The notes beneath the pieces were generated by a model. That model saw nothing but the letters and a program-made list of their open reading frames with translations, made no database searches and was not told where the DNA came from. Made by a program: the position numbers and the translations under genes. This document shows positions 38,998 through 48,271 of a stretch of DNA of 54,997 nt, piece after piece. Within the stretch, counting starts at the first letter, position 1; each line of letters opens with the position of its first letter. The DNA comes from Nitrosomonas sp. (GTDB taxonomy: Bacteria > Pseudomonadota > Gammaproteobacteria > Burkholderiales > Nitrosomonadaceae), in contig JAMXAE010000004.1 in assembly GCA_024281695.1 (NCBI GenBank), positions 1 to 54,997 of the forward strand. The letters are read 5' to 3'.

Positions 38998-39885
38998 TTA
39001 CATCCGCGCCAATACTTCCGCAATGGTTTGTCCCATCAGAGATGGTGTTGGACAAATCGTAACACCGAGTTCTTTCAGAATCGCTACTTTTTCCGCAGCA
39101 CTTTCACCGGCGGATGAAATAATCGCACCGGCGTGTCCCATGCGCCGCCCTTCCGGTGCCGTTAAACCAGCAATGTAAGCGACCAGCGGTTTACTCATGT
39201 TTTCCTTGGCAAATTTGCCCGCTTCCACTTCCTGTGGGCCGCCTATTTCACCGATCATTAAGGCTACTTTAGTTTCTGGATCTTGCTCCAATTTTTCCAA
39301 AATATCACGATGGGAGCTACCGGGGATTGGGTCGCCGCCGATACCAACCGAGGTTGAGATTCCAATACCTAGCAAGCGCATTTGATCGGCAGCTTCATAT
39401 CCTAAAGTACCGGAACGACCAACCACACCGACATTGCCGCGAACATAAATATGGCCAGGCATAATACCCAACATGGCACGACCCGGACTAATGGTACCCG
39501 CGCAGTTAGGGCCCGTGAGCATCATGCGCTCTTCTTTGGGGAAGCGGCGCAGGAAATTTTTCACCGTCATCATGTCTTGCGTTGGTATACCATCGGTAAT
39601 GGATACGCAAAATTTGATGCCTGCATCGGCGGCTTCCATGATGGAATCTGCCGCAAATGCCGGTGGCACAAACACAATACTGGCTTCCGCACCGACCTGA
39701 TCGACAGCTTCTTTAACGGTATTAAATACCGGCAACCCCAGATGCGTTTGCCCACCTTTACCAGGGGTAACACCGCCGACTACATTAGAGCCATAGTCAA
39801 TCATTTCCTGTGCGTGGAAAGTACCAATTCGTCCAGTAAAACCTTGCACAATAATTCTTGTCTTTTCATTGATTAATATCGCCAC
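38998..39885 (-). CDS. mtkB: Malate--CoA ligase subunit beta (SucD-like)
   Basis: A 295-residue subunit of an ATP-dependent acyl-CoA ligase. It resembles the serine-cycle enzyme MtkB more than housekeeping SucD: YGSNVVGGVTPGKGGQTHLG, IMEAADAGIKFCVSITDGIP, LGIMPGHIYVRGNVGVVGRSGTLGYEA. The phosphorylated His is in MGHAGAIIS. It turns malate and CoA into malyl-CoA with MtkA. mtkA lies 9 bases upstream and malyl-CoA lyase above that, which settles the substrate as malate rather than succinate by context. Confidence 0.88.
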   Translation of the reverse strand: MAILINEKTRIIVQGFTGRIGTFHAQEMIDYGSNVVGGVTPGKGGQTHLGLPVFNTVKEAVDQVGAEASIVFVPPAFAADSIMEAADAGIKFCVSITDGIPTQDMMTVKNFLRRFPKEERMMLTGPNCAGTISPGRAMLGIMPGHIYVRGNVGVVGRSGTLGYEAADQMRLLGIGISTSVGIGGDPIPGSSHRDILEKLEQDPETKVALMIGEIGGPQEVEAGKFAKENMSKPLVAYIAGLTAPEGRRMGHAGAIISSAGESAAEKVAILKELGVTICPTPSLMGQTIAEVLARM

Positions 39886-39894
39886 TTTTTACTC

Positions 39895-41076
39895 CTAGGC
39901 TTTTTGTGCGACGATTTCGTTACGTGCGCGAACTACTTTCTCCGCGGCATCCGCTAACGTATCGGCTGTAATAATCGGCAGACCGCTATCTGCAATAATG
40001 CGACGGCCTTCTTCTACATTGGTTCCTGACAAACGCACCACCAAAGGCAGTTTCATGTCGATGTTTTTAACTGCTTGCACGACACCTTCAGCAATCCAGT
40101 CGCAACGATTGATACCGGCGAAAATATTAACCAGCATGGCCTTAACATTGGCATCGGCCAACACCAAACGAAAAGCTTTTTCAGTACGTTCCGCTGAAGC
40201 GCCTCCACCCACATCAAGAAAGTTGGCGGGCTCACCACCGGCCAGTTTGATCATGTCCATGGTTGCCATGGCAAGACCGGCGCCATTAATCATGCAGCCG
40301 ATATCGCCATCCAATCCGACATAGCTTAAACCGGCTTCTGCTGCGGCGACTTCGCGGCTATCCACTTGCGTGTTGTCACGTAATTCTGCAATTCTATGGC
40401 GACGGAACAATGCATTTTCGTCAAATACCATTTTGGCATCGAGTGCTATGATTTCGTTATTGGTAGTTAGAACGAGTGGGTTAATTTCCAGGATGTTGGC
40501 ATCCAGATCACGCAGCGCACGATAACAGCCTTTGATGGTTTTGACGGCATGATTAAGTTGTGCCGGGTCAATATTCAAGGCAAAAGCCATTTTTCTTGCC
40601 TGAAAATCCTGCAACCCTACTGCTGGCTCGATATAAATCTTGACGATGGCTTCCGGATTGGTTATCGCCAATTTTTCAATTTCCATGCCGCCCTGTGCTG
40701 AACCAATCATGATCACGCGCTCGCTGGTACGATCAATCATGAACGATAAATACATTTCCTTGGCAATACTGGTTCCGGCTTCAATATAAAGCCTGGAACA
40801 GATCTTGCCAGCAGGTCCGGTTTGATGCGTGACCAGATTTTTCCCGAGCAATTCTTCAGCCGCTTTTTCTACTTCAGCATGAGTTCTGCAAACCTTGATT
40901 CCGCCAGCTTTACCGCGTGCACCGGAGTGAATTTGTGCTTTAACCACCCATACATCACCATCAATTTCTCTTGCGCGCTGTACAGCTTCCACTACGCTGT
41001 AAGCAAGACCACCGTCAGCGATTCTGACGCCGTATTCCGACAAGATCTCTTTTGCTTGATATTCATGAATATTCAA
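39895..41076 (-). CDS. mtkA: Malate--CoA ligase subunit alpha (SucC-like)
   Basis: A 393-residue ATP-grasp subunit. It matches MtkA features: [42 protein letters not shown], and [21 protein letters not shown] plus [16 protein letters not shown] near the C-terminal half. The first domain binds ATP; the second is a CoA-ligase fold. A terminator-like hairpin separates it from malyl-CoA lyase upstream, but all three genes point the same way. Confidence 0.88.
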   Translation of the reverse strand: MNIHEYQAKEILSEYGVRIADGGLAYSVVEAVQRAREIDGDVWVVKAQIHSGARGKAGGIKVCRTHAEVEKAAEELLGKNLVTHQTGPAGKICSRLYIEAGTSIAKEMYLSFMIDRTSERVIMIGSAQGGMEIEKLAITNPEAIVKIYIEPAVGLQDFQARKMAFALNIDPAQLNHAVKTIKGCYRALRDLDANILEINPLVLTTNNEIIALDAKMVFDENALFRRHRIAELRDNTQVDSREVAAAEAGLSYVGLDGDIGCMINGAGLAMATMDMIKLAGGEPANFLDVGGGASAERTEKAFRLVLADANVKAMLVNIFAGINRCDWIAEGVVQAVKNIDMKLPLVVRLSGTNVEEGRRIIADSGLPIITADTLADAAEKVVRARNEIVAQKA

Positions 41077-41139
41077 TTCAATTTCCTCAACAATCGCATT
41101 AAATACAATTCGGTCATTTTTATTTTAAAATCAACAAAC

Positions 41140-41170
41140 CATAAAGACAAAGGCCGCTGAATGCGGCCTT
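41140..41170 (-). terminator. Terminator or attenuator between mcl and mtkA
   Basis: AAGGCCGC (41150-41157) pairs perfectly with GCGGCCTT (41163-41170), followed on the minus strand by a T-containing tail. It lies 10 bases after the lyase stop, so read-through to mtkAB would be reduced. Confidence 0.7.
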
Positions 41171-41179
41171 ATCCATTGA

Positions 41180-42127
41180 TTAATTTTTTGCTGCAATAGC
41201 TTCCGCTACTTTGACTACATTATTGGCCATTCTTTCGGATGCCGCGTCGATCAAACGTCCATCCAATGCAGCAGCGCCTTTCCCTTGTGCGGCAGCTTCC
41301 TTGAGTGCTGCCAGAATGCGTTTGGCTTTTTCAATCTCACGGGCCGGTGGCGTAAATACGTCATTCGCCAGATCAATTTGAGTCGGATGAATCGCCCATT
41401 TTCCTTCGCAACCCAATGCAGCCGCACGCTTCGCAGCCAATACATAACCATCTGGATCCTTGATATCTCCAAACGGGCCATCAATCGGACGCAATCCATA
41501 GGCACGGCAAGCCACGATCATTCGGCTGATGGCAAAATGCCATTGATCACCAGGGTAATCCGGATTCAGGCCACCAATATTGGTCGTTCTGGCCCGATTA
41601 CTGGCCGCATAGTCGGCGACGCCAAAATGCAATGCTTCCAATCGACCTAAGGCACCATTACGTGCAATGTCTTCCACGTTGGCCATTCCTAAAGCAGTTT
41701 CAATCAACGCCTCCAAACCAATCCTGTTTTTCAGGCCTTGCTGCATTTCGAGCTGAGTAACCATGGCTTGCACCATGTAAATATCCGCATACACGCCGGC
41801 TTTAGGAATGAGTAGAGTATCGATCTTGTGCCCCGCTTGCTCCACCAGATCCACGACATCTCGCACCATGTATTGGGTATCCAGGCCGTTAATACGAACT
41901 GACACTGTTATACCATGGCCTTTCCAATCTAAATCAGTAAGCGCTTGAATGACATTCTTGCGCGCTTGAATTTTGTCATCCGGTGCTACTGCATCTTCCA
42001 GATCCAGGAAAACGAAGTCTACGCCGCTATTCAGTGCTTTTTCAAACATCCCCGGGCTGGAGCCTGGAACTGCCAATTCACAGCGTTGTACCCGTTGAAC
42101 AGTGGTTTCATATAGCGTGTGACTCAT
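41180..42127 (-). CDS. mcl: Malyl-CoA lyase
   Basis: A 315-residue enzyme of the HpcH/HpaI (CitE-like) family that cleaves malyl-CoA to glyoxylate and acetyl-CoA, or runs in reverse. Family stretches: CELAVPGSSPGMFEKAL, FVFLDLEDAVAPDDKIQARKNVI, SVRINGLDTQYMVRD, LEALIETALGMANVEDIA (catalytic Glu), FGVADYAASNRARTTNIGG and GLRPIDGPFGDIKDPDGY. Close in layout to Methylobacterium MclA. With mtkAB it links malate to acetyl-CoA plus glyoxylate. Confidence 0.92.
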   Translation of the reverse strand: MSHTLYETTVQRVQRCELAVPGSSPGMFEKALNSGVDFVFLDLEDAVAPDDKIQARKNVIQALTDLDWKGHGITVSVRINGLDTQYMVRDVVDLVEQAGHKIDTLLIPKAGVYADIYMVQAMVTQLEMQQGLKNRIGLEALIETALGMANVEDIARNGALGRLEALHFGVADYAASNRARTTNIGGLNPDYPGDQWHFAISRMIVACRAYGLRPIDGPFGDIKDPDGYVLAAKRAAALGCEGKWAIHPTQIDLANDVFTPPAREIEKAKRILAALKEAAAQGKGAAALDGRLIDAASERMANNVVKVAEAIAAKN

Positions 42128-42393
42128 TTTTCCTCCAGAGTTAATAAATAGTTACAGTAATCAATGGATCCATCGTAAACATATCCTATGAATACTGATA
42201 TATAGTGCCATCCCCTTGCACACGCTCAGTACTTGGCATGGTAAGGTATTCTTTGTATAGTGATTTAGCAACGCAGGTAATATTGATGAGATGGATAGTT
42301 AGAATGAATGGTTTGTACTTCGTGCTTTAAAGACTAATTATTCAGCGAATTATATATATTTCCGGTGAATTTATCTACTGACAATCCGCGTTA

Positions 42394-43362
42394 TCAAAGT
42401 TTTGTTAAAGCATTTGCCGCGATGGATAGCTTACGATATCTGGCAACCCACTCGAACGGAATAGAAACATTCTGTTCATTTTGTTGCGCTGTGTAAGCGG
42501 CCATGATGGCACCCAGCATAATGGCACGACCACAACTATCGCCACCGATACGAATGTTTTCCTCGATCGCAGTACGGTAATCGGGTGCATGGTGTGCTAT
42601 ATGTGCAATAATTGGCACCCCTTCCAGAACGTGACAGGCTGAACCGAAACGCTTGGCGATGGCTTGACCATCCAGAGTACGGACTTGCAAGATTTCTTCA
42701 ATGAGCGGTGACAATTTTTCTCCCGCAAGCGACAGTGCCGAGGCAAGGGCCTGTGCGATCGATTGTCCATTCAATATTGCAAACAAAACCCCGGCTGCGA
42801 ACTGTGCAGCCGCAACAGCAGTATCATTATGATTAGTTAGACGCACGGCCTGTTCTATTTTTGTGGATAGCGCTGATTGTGAACCGATATGGGTAGCTAC
42901 CACGACCGGTATGGTTGCCAATGCTGCGAACTGATCGTCATCAGCACCTGAGATTTCCGGGAATTCTTCTGGCTTAAGCGGTAATAAGGTGAGCAATGTC
43001 TGTCGGGTAGGCGAATCCACATAACCTATATAAGCACCTCCCGGACCAAAATGATTGCGATACTCCGTTTGATATTCAATACGCATGAATTGGCCATGCT
43101 GTGCATAATGACGTAGCATCAATAGGCATAATTCGCCATATCCGGATGAATCTCCCGCTATCTTGCTCCCATGTGCAAAATAACCTCTGGTATTGGCATA
43201 ATCAGTCACATCAGGTTGCAGAAAAACCAATCCCTTGGTTTGTTCAATTTGGGCAATACGCTCAGGGTCATACAGCCAATGTAAACCCAGAGAAGCTGAG
43301 TCAGCGGTCAATGCACCTAAAATAATTGCCACGCGCGGCTCAAGCCGGATATCCGAATTCAT
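42394..43362 (-). CDS. ADP-ribosylglycohydrolase family protein, atypical
   Basis: A 322-residue all-helical protein with the overall plan of the family, opening with VAIILGALTADSASLGLHW. The canonical metal-binding motifs are altered: the TDDT position appears as GDSSGYGE (70-77) and the late DTDT/DxDS position as GGDSCGR (273-279). It may have another substrate or be inactive. It lies between malyl-CoA lyase (266 bases away) and the partition genes; a link to central metabolism is only positional. Confidence 0.75.
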   Translation of the reverse strand: MNSDIRLEPRVAIILGALTADSASLGLHWLYDPERIAQIEQTKGLVFLQPDVTDYANTRGYFAHGSKIAGDSSGYGELCLLMLRHYAQHGQFMRIEYQTEYRNHFGPGGAYIGYVDSPTRQTLLTLLPLKPEEFPEISGADDDQFAALATIPVVVATHIGSQSALSTKIEQAVRLTNHNDTAVAAAQFAAGVLFAILNGQSIAQALASALSLAGEKLSPLIEEILQVRTLDGQAIAKRFGSACHVLEGVPIIAHIAHHAPDYRTAIEENIRIGGDSCGRAIMLGAIMAAYTAQQNEQNVSIPFEWVARYRKLSIAANALTKL

Positions 43363-43384
43363 ATTATTTTAATAATTTTTAATG

Positions 43385-43567
43385 TTACTTAATGTCAATT
43401 TCGTCGGGTATTCGACGCGCTTCATCTTCCAGCATGACCGGAATGCCATCTTTGATCGAAAATGCGAGTCGATCAGGTTTACAAATCAGCTCCTTGTCTT
43501 CTTTTTTGTAGATGAGTGGCCCCTTGCAGAGGGGACACACCAGAATATCCAGTAATCTTGCATCCAT
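43385..43567 (-). CDS. Trm112-like zinc-ribbon protein (UPF0434)
   Basis: A 60-residue protein opening with [20 protein letters not shown] and later [20 protein letters not shown], the Trm112/YcaR family core. It has one C-x2-C pair plus a later Cys, so zinc binding is partial. Relatives activate methyltransferases or sit beside kdsB. It lies 33 bases after parB. Confidence 0.9.
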   Translation of the reverse strand: MDARLLDILVCPLCKGPLIYKKEDKELICKPDRLAFSIKDGIPVMLEDEARRIPDEIDIK

Positions 43568-43600
43568 AATTTTCCTTATTGAGGGGTAGGGTAGGTTATT

Positions 43601-44443
43601 TTATAACTTACTGAGGATGTCATCCAACTGATCCAGACTACTATAGTGAATCACGATATTACCCTGTCCATTTTTCTTGGGCTTAATATCCACTTGCGCA
43701 CCCAATCGCTCGGACACATCTTCCTGTAATCGCAATAGATCTCTATCGGGTTTTTTAATTCTTTTGGTGATTGGATGCTCAATCTGGTTAACTATTTTTT
43801 CAGTTTCGCGCACGGAAAGCTGTTTCTGCGCAATCAGATTAGCCATTTTAATCTGTTCTGCAGGCGCTAGCGACAGGATTGCGCGCCCATGTCCCATTTC
43901 AATTTTACCTTGCATCATGAGCTCCTGTACTGGTGCGGACAGATTAAGCAAGCGCAATAGGTTGGAGATAGTGCTACGCGAGTTACCGAGCGCTGCACCG
44001 GCTGTTTGGTGCGTCATGCCAAATTCGCTGATTAACCGTTGTATGCCCATCGCTTCTTCCAACGGATTTAAGTTCTCACGTTGAATATTCTCAATCAGAG
44101 ACATGGCCAACGCGGATTCGTCGGCTACTTTTCGTATCAATGCAGGTACATCGCTTAAACCCGCTAATTGCGCCGCTCGCCACCTTCTTTCCCCGGCAAT
44201 AATCTCGTATTGATCGTCACTGATGGGACGCACCAAAATAGGTTGCATGACGCCTTGCGCTTTAATCGATTCAGCCAATTCTGCCAGAGCTACTGGATCC
44301 ATATTAGTTCTGGGTTGGTATTTTCCAGGTTGCAGCTGAGATATTTCAAGGTTTTGCAATGATTCTTCCGGTAACTCGACTGCAACCCCATTGCGCGACA
44401 ACAAAGCATCTAACCCTCTTCCCAGCCCTTTTTGTTTTGCCAT
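43601..44443 (-). CDS. parB: Chromosome partition protein ParB
   Basis: A 280-residue CTP-dependent DNA-binding protein that spreads from parS sites and works with ParA. KQKGLGRGLDALLS is the ParA-contacting start; GERRWRAAQLAGL and ENIQRENLNPLEEA are the CTPase boxes; a helix-turn-helix follows (TAGAALGNSRSTISNLLRLL); the C-terminal dimer domain ends at LDDILSKL. It is 17 bases after parA, and a parS site is 3.4 kb upstream. Confidence 0.96.
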   Translation of the reverse strand: MAKQKGLGRGLDALLSRNGVAVELPEESLQNLEISQLQPGKYQPRTNMDPVALAELAESIKAQGVMQPILVRPISDDQYEIIAGERRWRAAQLAGLSDVPALIRKVADESALAMSLIENIQRENLNPLEEAMGIQRLISEFGMTHQTAGAALGNSRSTISNLLRLLNLSAPVQELMMQGKIEMGHGRAILSLAPAEQIKMANLIAQKQLSVRETEKIVNQIEHPITKRIKKPDRDLLRLQEDVSERLGAQVDIKPKKNGQGNIVIHYSSLDQLDDILSKL

Positions 44444-44460
44444 TTTATGCTTTTCCTTAA

Positions 44461-45219
44461 TTAGGCGTTAAGTATTTCTCTAGCCAGTTCGAGATAAGCT
44501 TGCGCACCTTTGGATTGTTCATCGTGATACAGAACGGGTAACCCAAAACCCGGAGCTTCAGCCAACCGTACGTTACGCGGAATCACCGTGCGATATACTT
44601 TATCGCCAAAGTGTTTCTGCAATTGATCAGAAACCTGTTGTGCCAGGATACTGCGTGGATCAAACATGGTGCGCAGCAAACCTTCAATACGCAACGTGGG
44701 ATTAAAGTTACTGCGCACTTTCTTAATGGTATTAACCAAATCGCTGAGACCTTCCAGCGCATAATATTCGCATTGCATGGGAATCATTACAGCCTGAGCC
44801 GCACATAAACCATTGAGTGTCAGTAAATTCAAAGCGGGTGGACAATCCATTAAAATGTAATCATATTCCTGCTCAATGGCTGCAAGCGCATCTTTTAAAC
44901 GCGCTTCTCGCTCGGGTAAGTCAACCATCTCAACTTCAGCGCCGGCTAAGTCTCGATTGGCAGGTATTAAATCATATTTGCCCTGTGTACTTACAATCCG
45001 TGCTGCTTGAATCGATTCAGCGCCCAACAGAACATGATACACCGTAATCTTAACCGTCTGCTTGTTCGTGCCGCTGCCCATCGTTGCGTTGGCTTGTGGA
45101 TCGAGATCGATTAACAAAACACGCTTTCCTGATGCAGCTAGGCTTGCGGCCAGATTAACACTGGTTGTGGTTTTTCCAACACCCCCTTTTTGATTGGTGA
45201 TGGCTAGAATTTTCGTCAC
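44461..45219 (-). CDS. parA: Chromosome partition ATPase ParA
   Basis: A 252-residue Walker-type ATPase that moves ParB-parS complexes. The deviant Walker A is KGGVGKTTT and Walker B DYILMDCPPAL. The start is GTG 45219: AGGAG stands eight bases upstream and the family start (TKILAITNQKGG) follows at once. The frame extends to ATG 45240, but that would place the ribosome site inside the gene. Confidence 0.96.
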   Translation of the reverse strand: MTKILAITNQKGGVGKTTTSVNLAASLAASGKRVLLIDLDPQANATMGSGTNKQTVKITVYHVLLGAESIQAARIVSTQGKYDLIPANRDLAGAEVEMVDLPEREARLKDALAAIEQEYDYILMDCPPALNLLTLNGLCAAQAVMIPMQCEYYALEGLSDLVNTIKKVRSNFNPTLRIEGLLRTMFDPRSILAQQVSDQLQKHFGDKVYRTVIPRNVRLAEAPGFGLPVLYHDEQSKGAQAYLELAREILNA

Positions 45220-45267
45220 GGTATTAGCTCCTGTATTCATTTAGCTGAACCAGCTGCTGCGTTGTGT

Positions 45268-45921
45268 TTAATCTACTATCGCTAATTTTTTAATAATGAT
45301 CAATTGTCGAGCTGCACTCAATCCCGGCACCGTTAGTAACACACTCTTTTCAATGCTAAAGGGCGCATGAATTTGTCGAAGCTCATCGTCCGAGCAGTTT
45401 GCTTTCATCGCGACCCATCGACTACTGTCGTTATTCTCTGCAATTAATGACTGGGTTAATTGTATAAACTCGCCCAGATCAGAAAATGCGCGGGTAATAA
45501 TGGTGTCCACTTTATAATCTACACGAACATCTTCGATGCGCTTTGCGATGACTGTAATATTTTGCAATGCAAGCTCAATCTTAACTTGCTGCAAGAAAGA
45601 GGCTTTCTTTTGATTACTCTCAACCAGCGACACTTGCCAATCCGGTCTTGCCAACGCAATCGGTATGCCCGGCAAACCCGCACCACTGCCCACGTCGACA
45701 ATTTGCGGACCACTGATATGAGGCAGAACGGCCAAACTATCCATAATATGCTGATAGAGCATGTCTTGTGGATTTCGGACGGCAGTCAAATTATGGATTC
45801 TGTTCCATTTCTCGATACGCAATAGATACTGCTGTATCAATTCATCGAGTGGCTTTCCTTGCCGCATAAAATCATAGCCCAGCGCTCGCAAGCTCTGCGT
45901 AATTTGCGCTAATAGATTCAT
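45268..45921 (-). CDS. rsmG: 16S rRNA (guanine-N7) methyltransferase RsmG
   Basis: A 217-residue methyltransferase that modifies G527 of 16S rRNA. Motif I is [16 protein letters not shown], and [25 protein letters not shown] is the family's RNA-contacting stretch. It overlaps mnmG by 4 bases (ATGA), so the two are coupled. Loss of RsmG gives low-level streptomycin resistance in other bacteria. Confidence 0.96.
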   Translation of the reverse strand: MNLLAQITQSLRALGYDFMRQGKPLDELIQQYLLRIEKWNRIHNLTAVRNPQDMLYQHIMDSLAVLPHISGPQIVDVGSGAGLPGIPIALARPDWQVSLVESNQKKASFLQQVKIELALQNITVIAKRIEDVRVDYKVDTIITRAFSDLGEFIQLTQSLIAENNDSSRWVAMKANCSDDELRQIHAPFSIEKSVLLTVPGLSAARQLIIIKKLAIVD

Positions 45922-47816
45922 GCACTTTGTTTCTTATCATTGACACCAAATCCGCGCTTTAAGTGTACCAATAACAACGAAATGGCGGCAGGGGTTACAC
46001 CCGAAATTCGGGAGGCCTGTCCGATTGTTTCCGGTTTATGCTGATTCAGTTTCTGTTGCACTTCATTGGAAAGCCCCTTGACCAAGACATAATCGATATC
46101 TTTCGGCAGCACGGTATTTTCATATTGTGCCTGACGAGAAACCTCTTCCTGTTGACGTTGAATATATCCGTGATACTTGGCTTGTATTTCAACTTGCTCG
46201 GCAACTTGTGTATTCGCCACCGCCAGTCCCGCCCCAGGTAATGTCATCAGTGTAGCGTAGGTAACATCAGGGCGGCGCAATAATTCGGTTAGCGTATATT
46301 CACGCTCGATCCCTTTACCCAGTACACGCATTGCTTCTTCTTCAGGGAGTGTACCCGGCAATAACCGAATCGAATTCAGTCTGCATTGCTCTTTCTCAAT
46401 GGCTTCTTGTTTCTCCGTAAACACAGTCCAGCGTGCATCATCCACTAAACCAAGCTTCCTGCCCATTTCCGTCAAGCGTAGATCTGCATTGTCTTCGCGC
46501 AATTGCAATCGATATTCGGCCCGACTGGTAAACATTCGATAGGGCTCCGTCACGCCGGAAGTCACCAGATCATCAACCAGAACACCTAAATACGCCTCAT
46601 TTCTTTGCGGCAACCATGCTTCTTTCTCCTGAATTTTCAGTGCAGCATTAACCCCAGCCAATAACCCTTGTGCAGCAGCTTCTTCGTAACCGGTTGTGCC
46701 ATTAATTTGTCCGGCAAAAAACAAATTCTCGATGGTTTTGGTTTCCAGTGAGCGTTTTAAATTACGCGGATCAAAATAATCGTATTCAATTGCATAGCCA
46801 GGTCGCGTGATGTGTGCATTCTCCAGTCCTGCGATGGAATGAATCAATTTGACTTGTACTTCAAACGGCAGACTAGTCGATATTCCGTTGGGGTAGATTT
46901 CATTCGTACCCAATCCTTCCGGCTCAAGAAAAATGGAATGCGATTCTCTGGCCGAGAAACGTACCACTTTGTCTTCTATTGACGGGCAATAGCGTGGGCC
47001 AATACCTTCGATTTTTCCGGTGTACAAGGGAGAATCTACCAAGCCATTGCGAATAATATCGTGCGTCATTGAATTGGTGCTGGTAATCCAACAAGATATC
47101 TGTTGCGGATGTTGAGTGTTAGCACCGATGAATGAAAATACCGGTATAGGTTGATCTCCCGGCTGTTCTAGCAGTTTTGTATAGTTCATACTGCGACCAT
47201 CGACACGAGGCGGTGTGCCGGTTTTTAATCTTCCTGCTGGAAATTCCATTTCGCGTAACCTTTTTGCCAGTGCCGTGGATGGCGGATCGCCCGCTCTGCC
47301 AGCTTTAAAATTGGTTTTCCCAATATGCGCCAAACCCGCCAAAAATGTGCCGACAGTCAGTATCACCGCACGTGCGTAGATTTTTATATTGAGTTGCGTG
47401 ATAACACCAGTAACTCGATCCTGCTCAATAATCAGATCATCCACCGCTTGTTGCATAACCAACAGATTCGGTTGATTCTCAATGCGCTTGCGAATTGCCT
47501 GCCGATAAAGCACTCGATCAGCTTGTGCTCGTGTAGCTCTGACAGCAGGACCCTTGCTTAAATTGAGGATGCGAAACTGAATGCCGGCTTCATCGATAGC
47601 CATTCCCATCGCACCACCCAACGCATCAATTTCCTTTACTAAATGACTTTTTCCAATGCCGCCAATCGATGGATTGCAAGACATCTGACCAATCGTTTCG
47701 ATATTATGCGTAAGCAGCAATGTTTTTTGCCCCATACGTGCGGCCGCCAACGCTGCTTCCGTACCAGCATGCCCACCCCCAACGACAATAATCTCAAATT
47801 CTGTGTGATTGCTCAT
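45918..47816 (-). CDS. mnmG: tRNA wobble uridine modification protein MnmG (GidA)
   Basis: A 632-residue FAD enzyme that, with MnmE, adds carboxymethylaminomethyl groups to U34 of tRNAs. FAD-binding motif [20 protein letters not shown]; the conserved [22 protein letters not shown] holds a catalytic Cys; [10 protein letters not shown] and [17 protein letters not shown] follow. The C-terminal helical domain binds MnmE. It is the first gene of mnmG-rsmG-parA-parB, with parS just upstream. Confidence 0.97.
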   Translation of the reverse strand: MSNHTEFEIIVVGGGHAGTEAALAAARMGQKTLLLTHNIETIGQMSCNPSIGGIGKSHLVKEIDALGGAMGMAIDEAGIQFRILNLSKGPAVRATRAQADRVLYRQAIRKRIENQPNLLVMQQAVDDLIIEQDRVTGVITQLNIKIYARAVILTVGTFLAGLAHIGKTNFKAGRAGDPPSTALAKRLREMEFPAGRLKTGTPPRVDGRSMNYTKLLEQPGDQPIPVFSFIGANTQHPQQISCWITSTNSMTHDIIRNGLVDSPLYTGKIEGIGPRYCPSIEDKVVRFSARESHSIFLEPEGLGTNEIYPNGISTSLPFEVQVKLIHSIAGLENAHITRPGYAIEYDYFDPRNLKRSLETKTIENLFFAGQINGTTGYEEAAAQGLLAGVNAALKIQEKEAWLPQRNEAYLGVLVDDLVTSGVTEPYRMFTSRAEYRLQLREDNADLRLTEMGRKLGLVDDARWTVFTEKQEAIEKEQCRLNSIRLLPGTLPEEEAMRVLGKGIEREYTLTELLRRPDVTYATLMTLPGAGLAVANTQVAEQVEIQAKYHGYIQRQQEEVSRQAQYENTVLPKDIDYVLVKGLSNEVQQKLNQHKPETIGQASRISGVTPAAISLLLVHLKRGFGVNDKKQSA

Positions 47817-48271
47817 AATACTTAGGCCTTGCGATATTTTTAGAGTACTAGTAACTTCTTGACGTCAGGGGATGCTAAACAGAGATATGTTTCACGTGAA
47901 ACTTTTTGCAGTATTCGCTGATAAAAAGCGTAATTTACAAGGTTCAATTATAGGTGCTGCGGAATAATTAGTGCAAGTTTATGTTTTGTTTCTTAGTTAA
48001 TATAATCCCCAATCTTTGCTTGAATTGGCAAGAGAACTTCTAAGCTAGTGTCAGCTTTTGTAAAAAACAGAAGGGGTTTAGAACAAAACGGGCAGAACTC
48101 AAGAAAAACCATATTAGCACTTAGAAATTGCGAGAATCTTAGAAATCTTCGCCGCCAGAAGATCTTCGAATACAAGGTACTCTGGAAGGTATTTTTCCGC
48201 TATCTTAATTCACTTTCCTGAAACACTGATCACTCAAAATTTCAAGCGCTAACTAAAATTAATCCCAGCGA
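47817..48271. other. Intergenic region holding parS
   Basis: Apart from parS, no clear element is seen. A 60-codon minus-strand frame at 47993-48175 contains a CPFC motif but resembles no family and has no clear ribosome site, so it is not called. 48176-48271 shows nothing recognisable. Confidence 0.5.
47888..47903. promoter_or_regulatory. parS centromere site
   Basis: TGTTTCACGTGAAACT matches the universal parS palindrome TGTTTCACGTGAAACA at 15 of 16 bases. ParB binds here. It lies 72 bases upstream of mnmG. Confidence 0.93.

Noticed and set aside
38998..41076. Reading the ligase pair as housekeeping sucCD
   Set aside because: Sequence blocks match MtkA/MtkB better, and malyl-CoA lyase is adjacent; still not excluded as dual-purpose.
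47993..48175. 60-codon minus-strand frame with CPFC
   Set aside because: No family likeness, no clear ribosome site, and it sits in AT-rich spacer; too weak to call.
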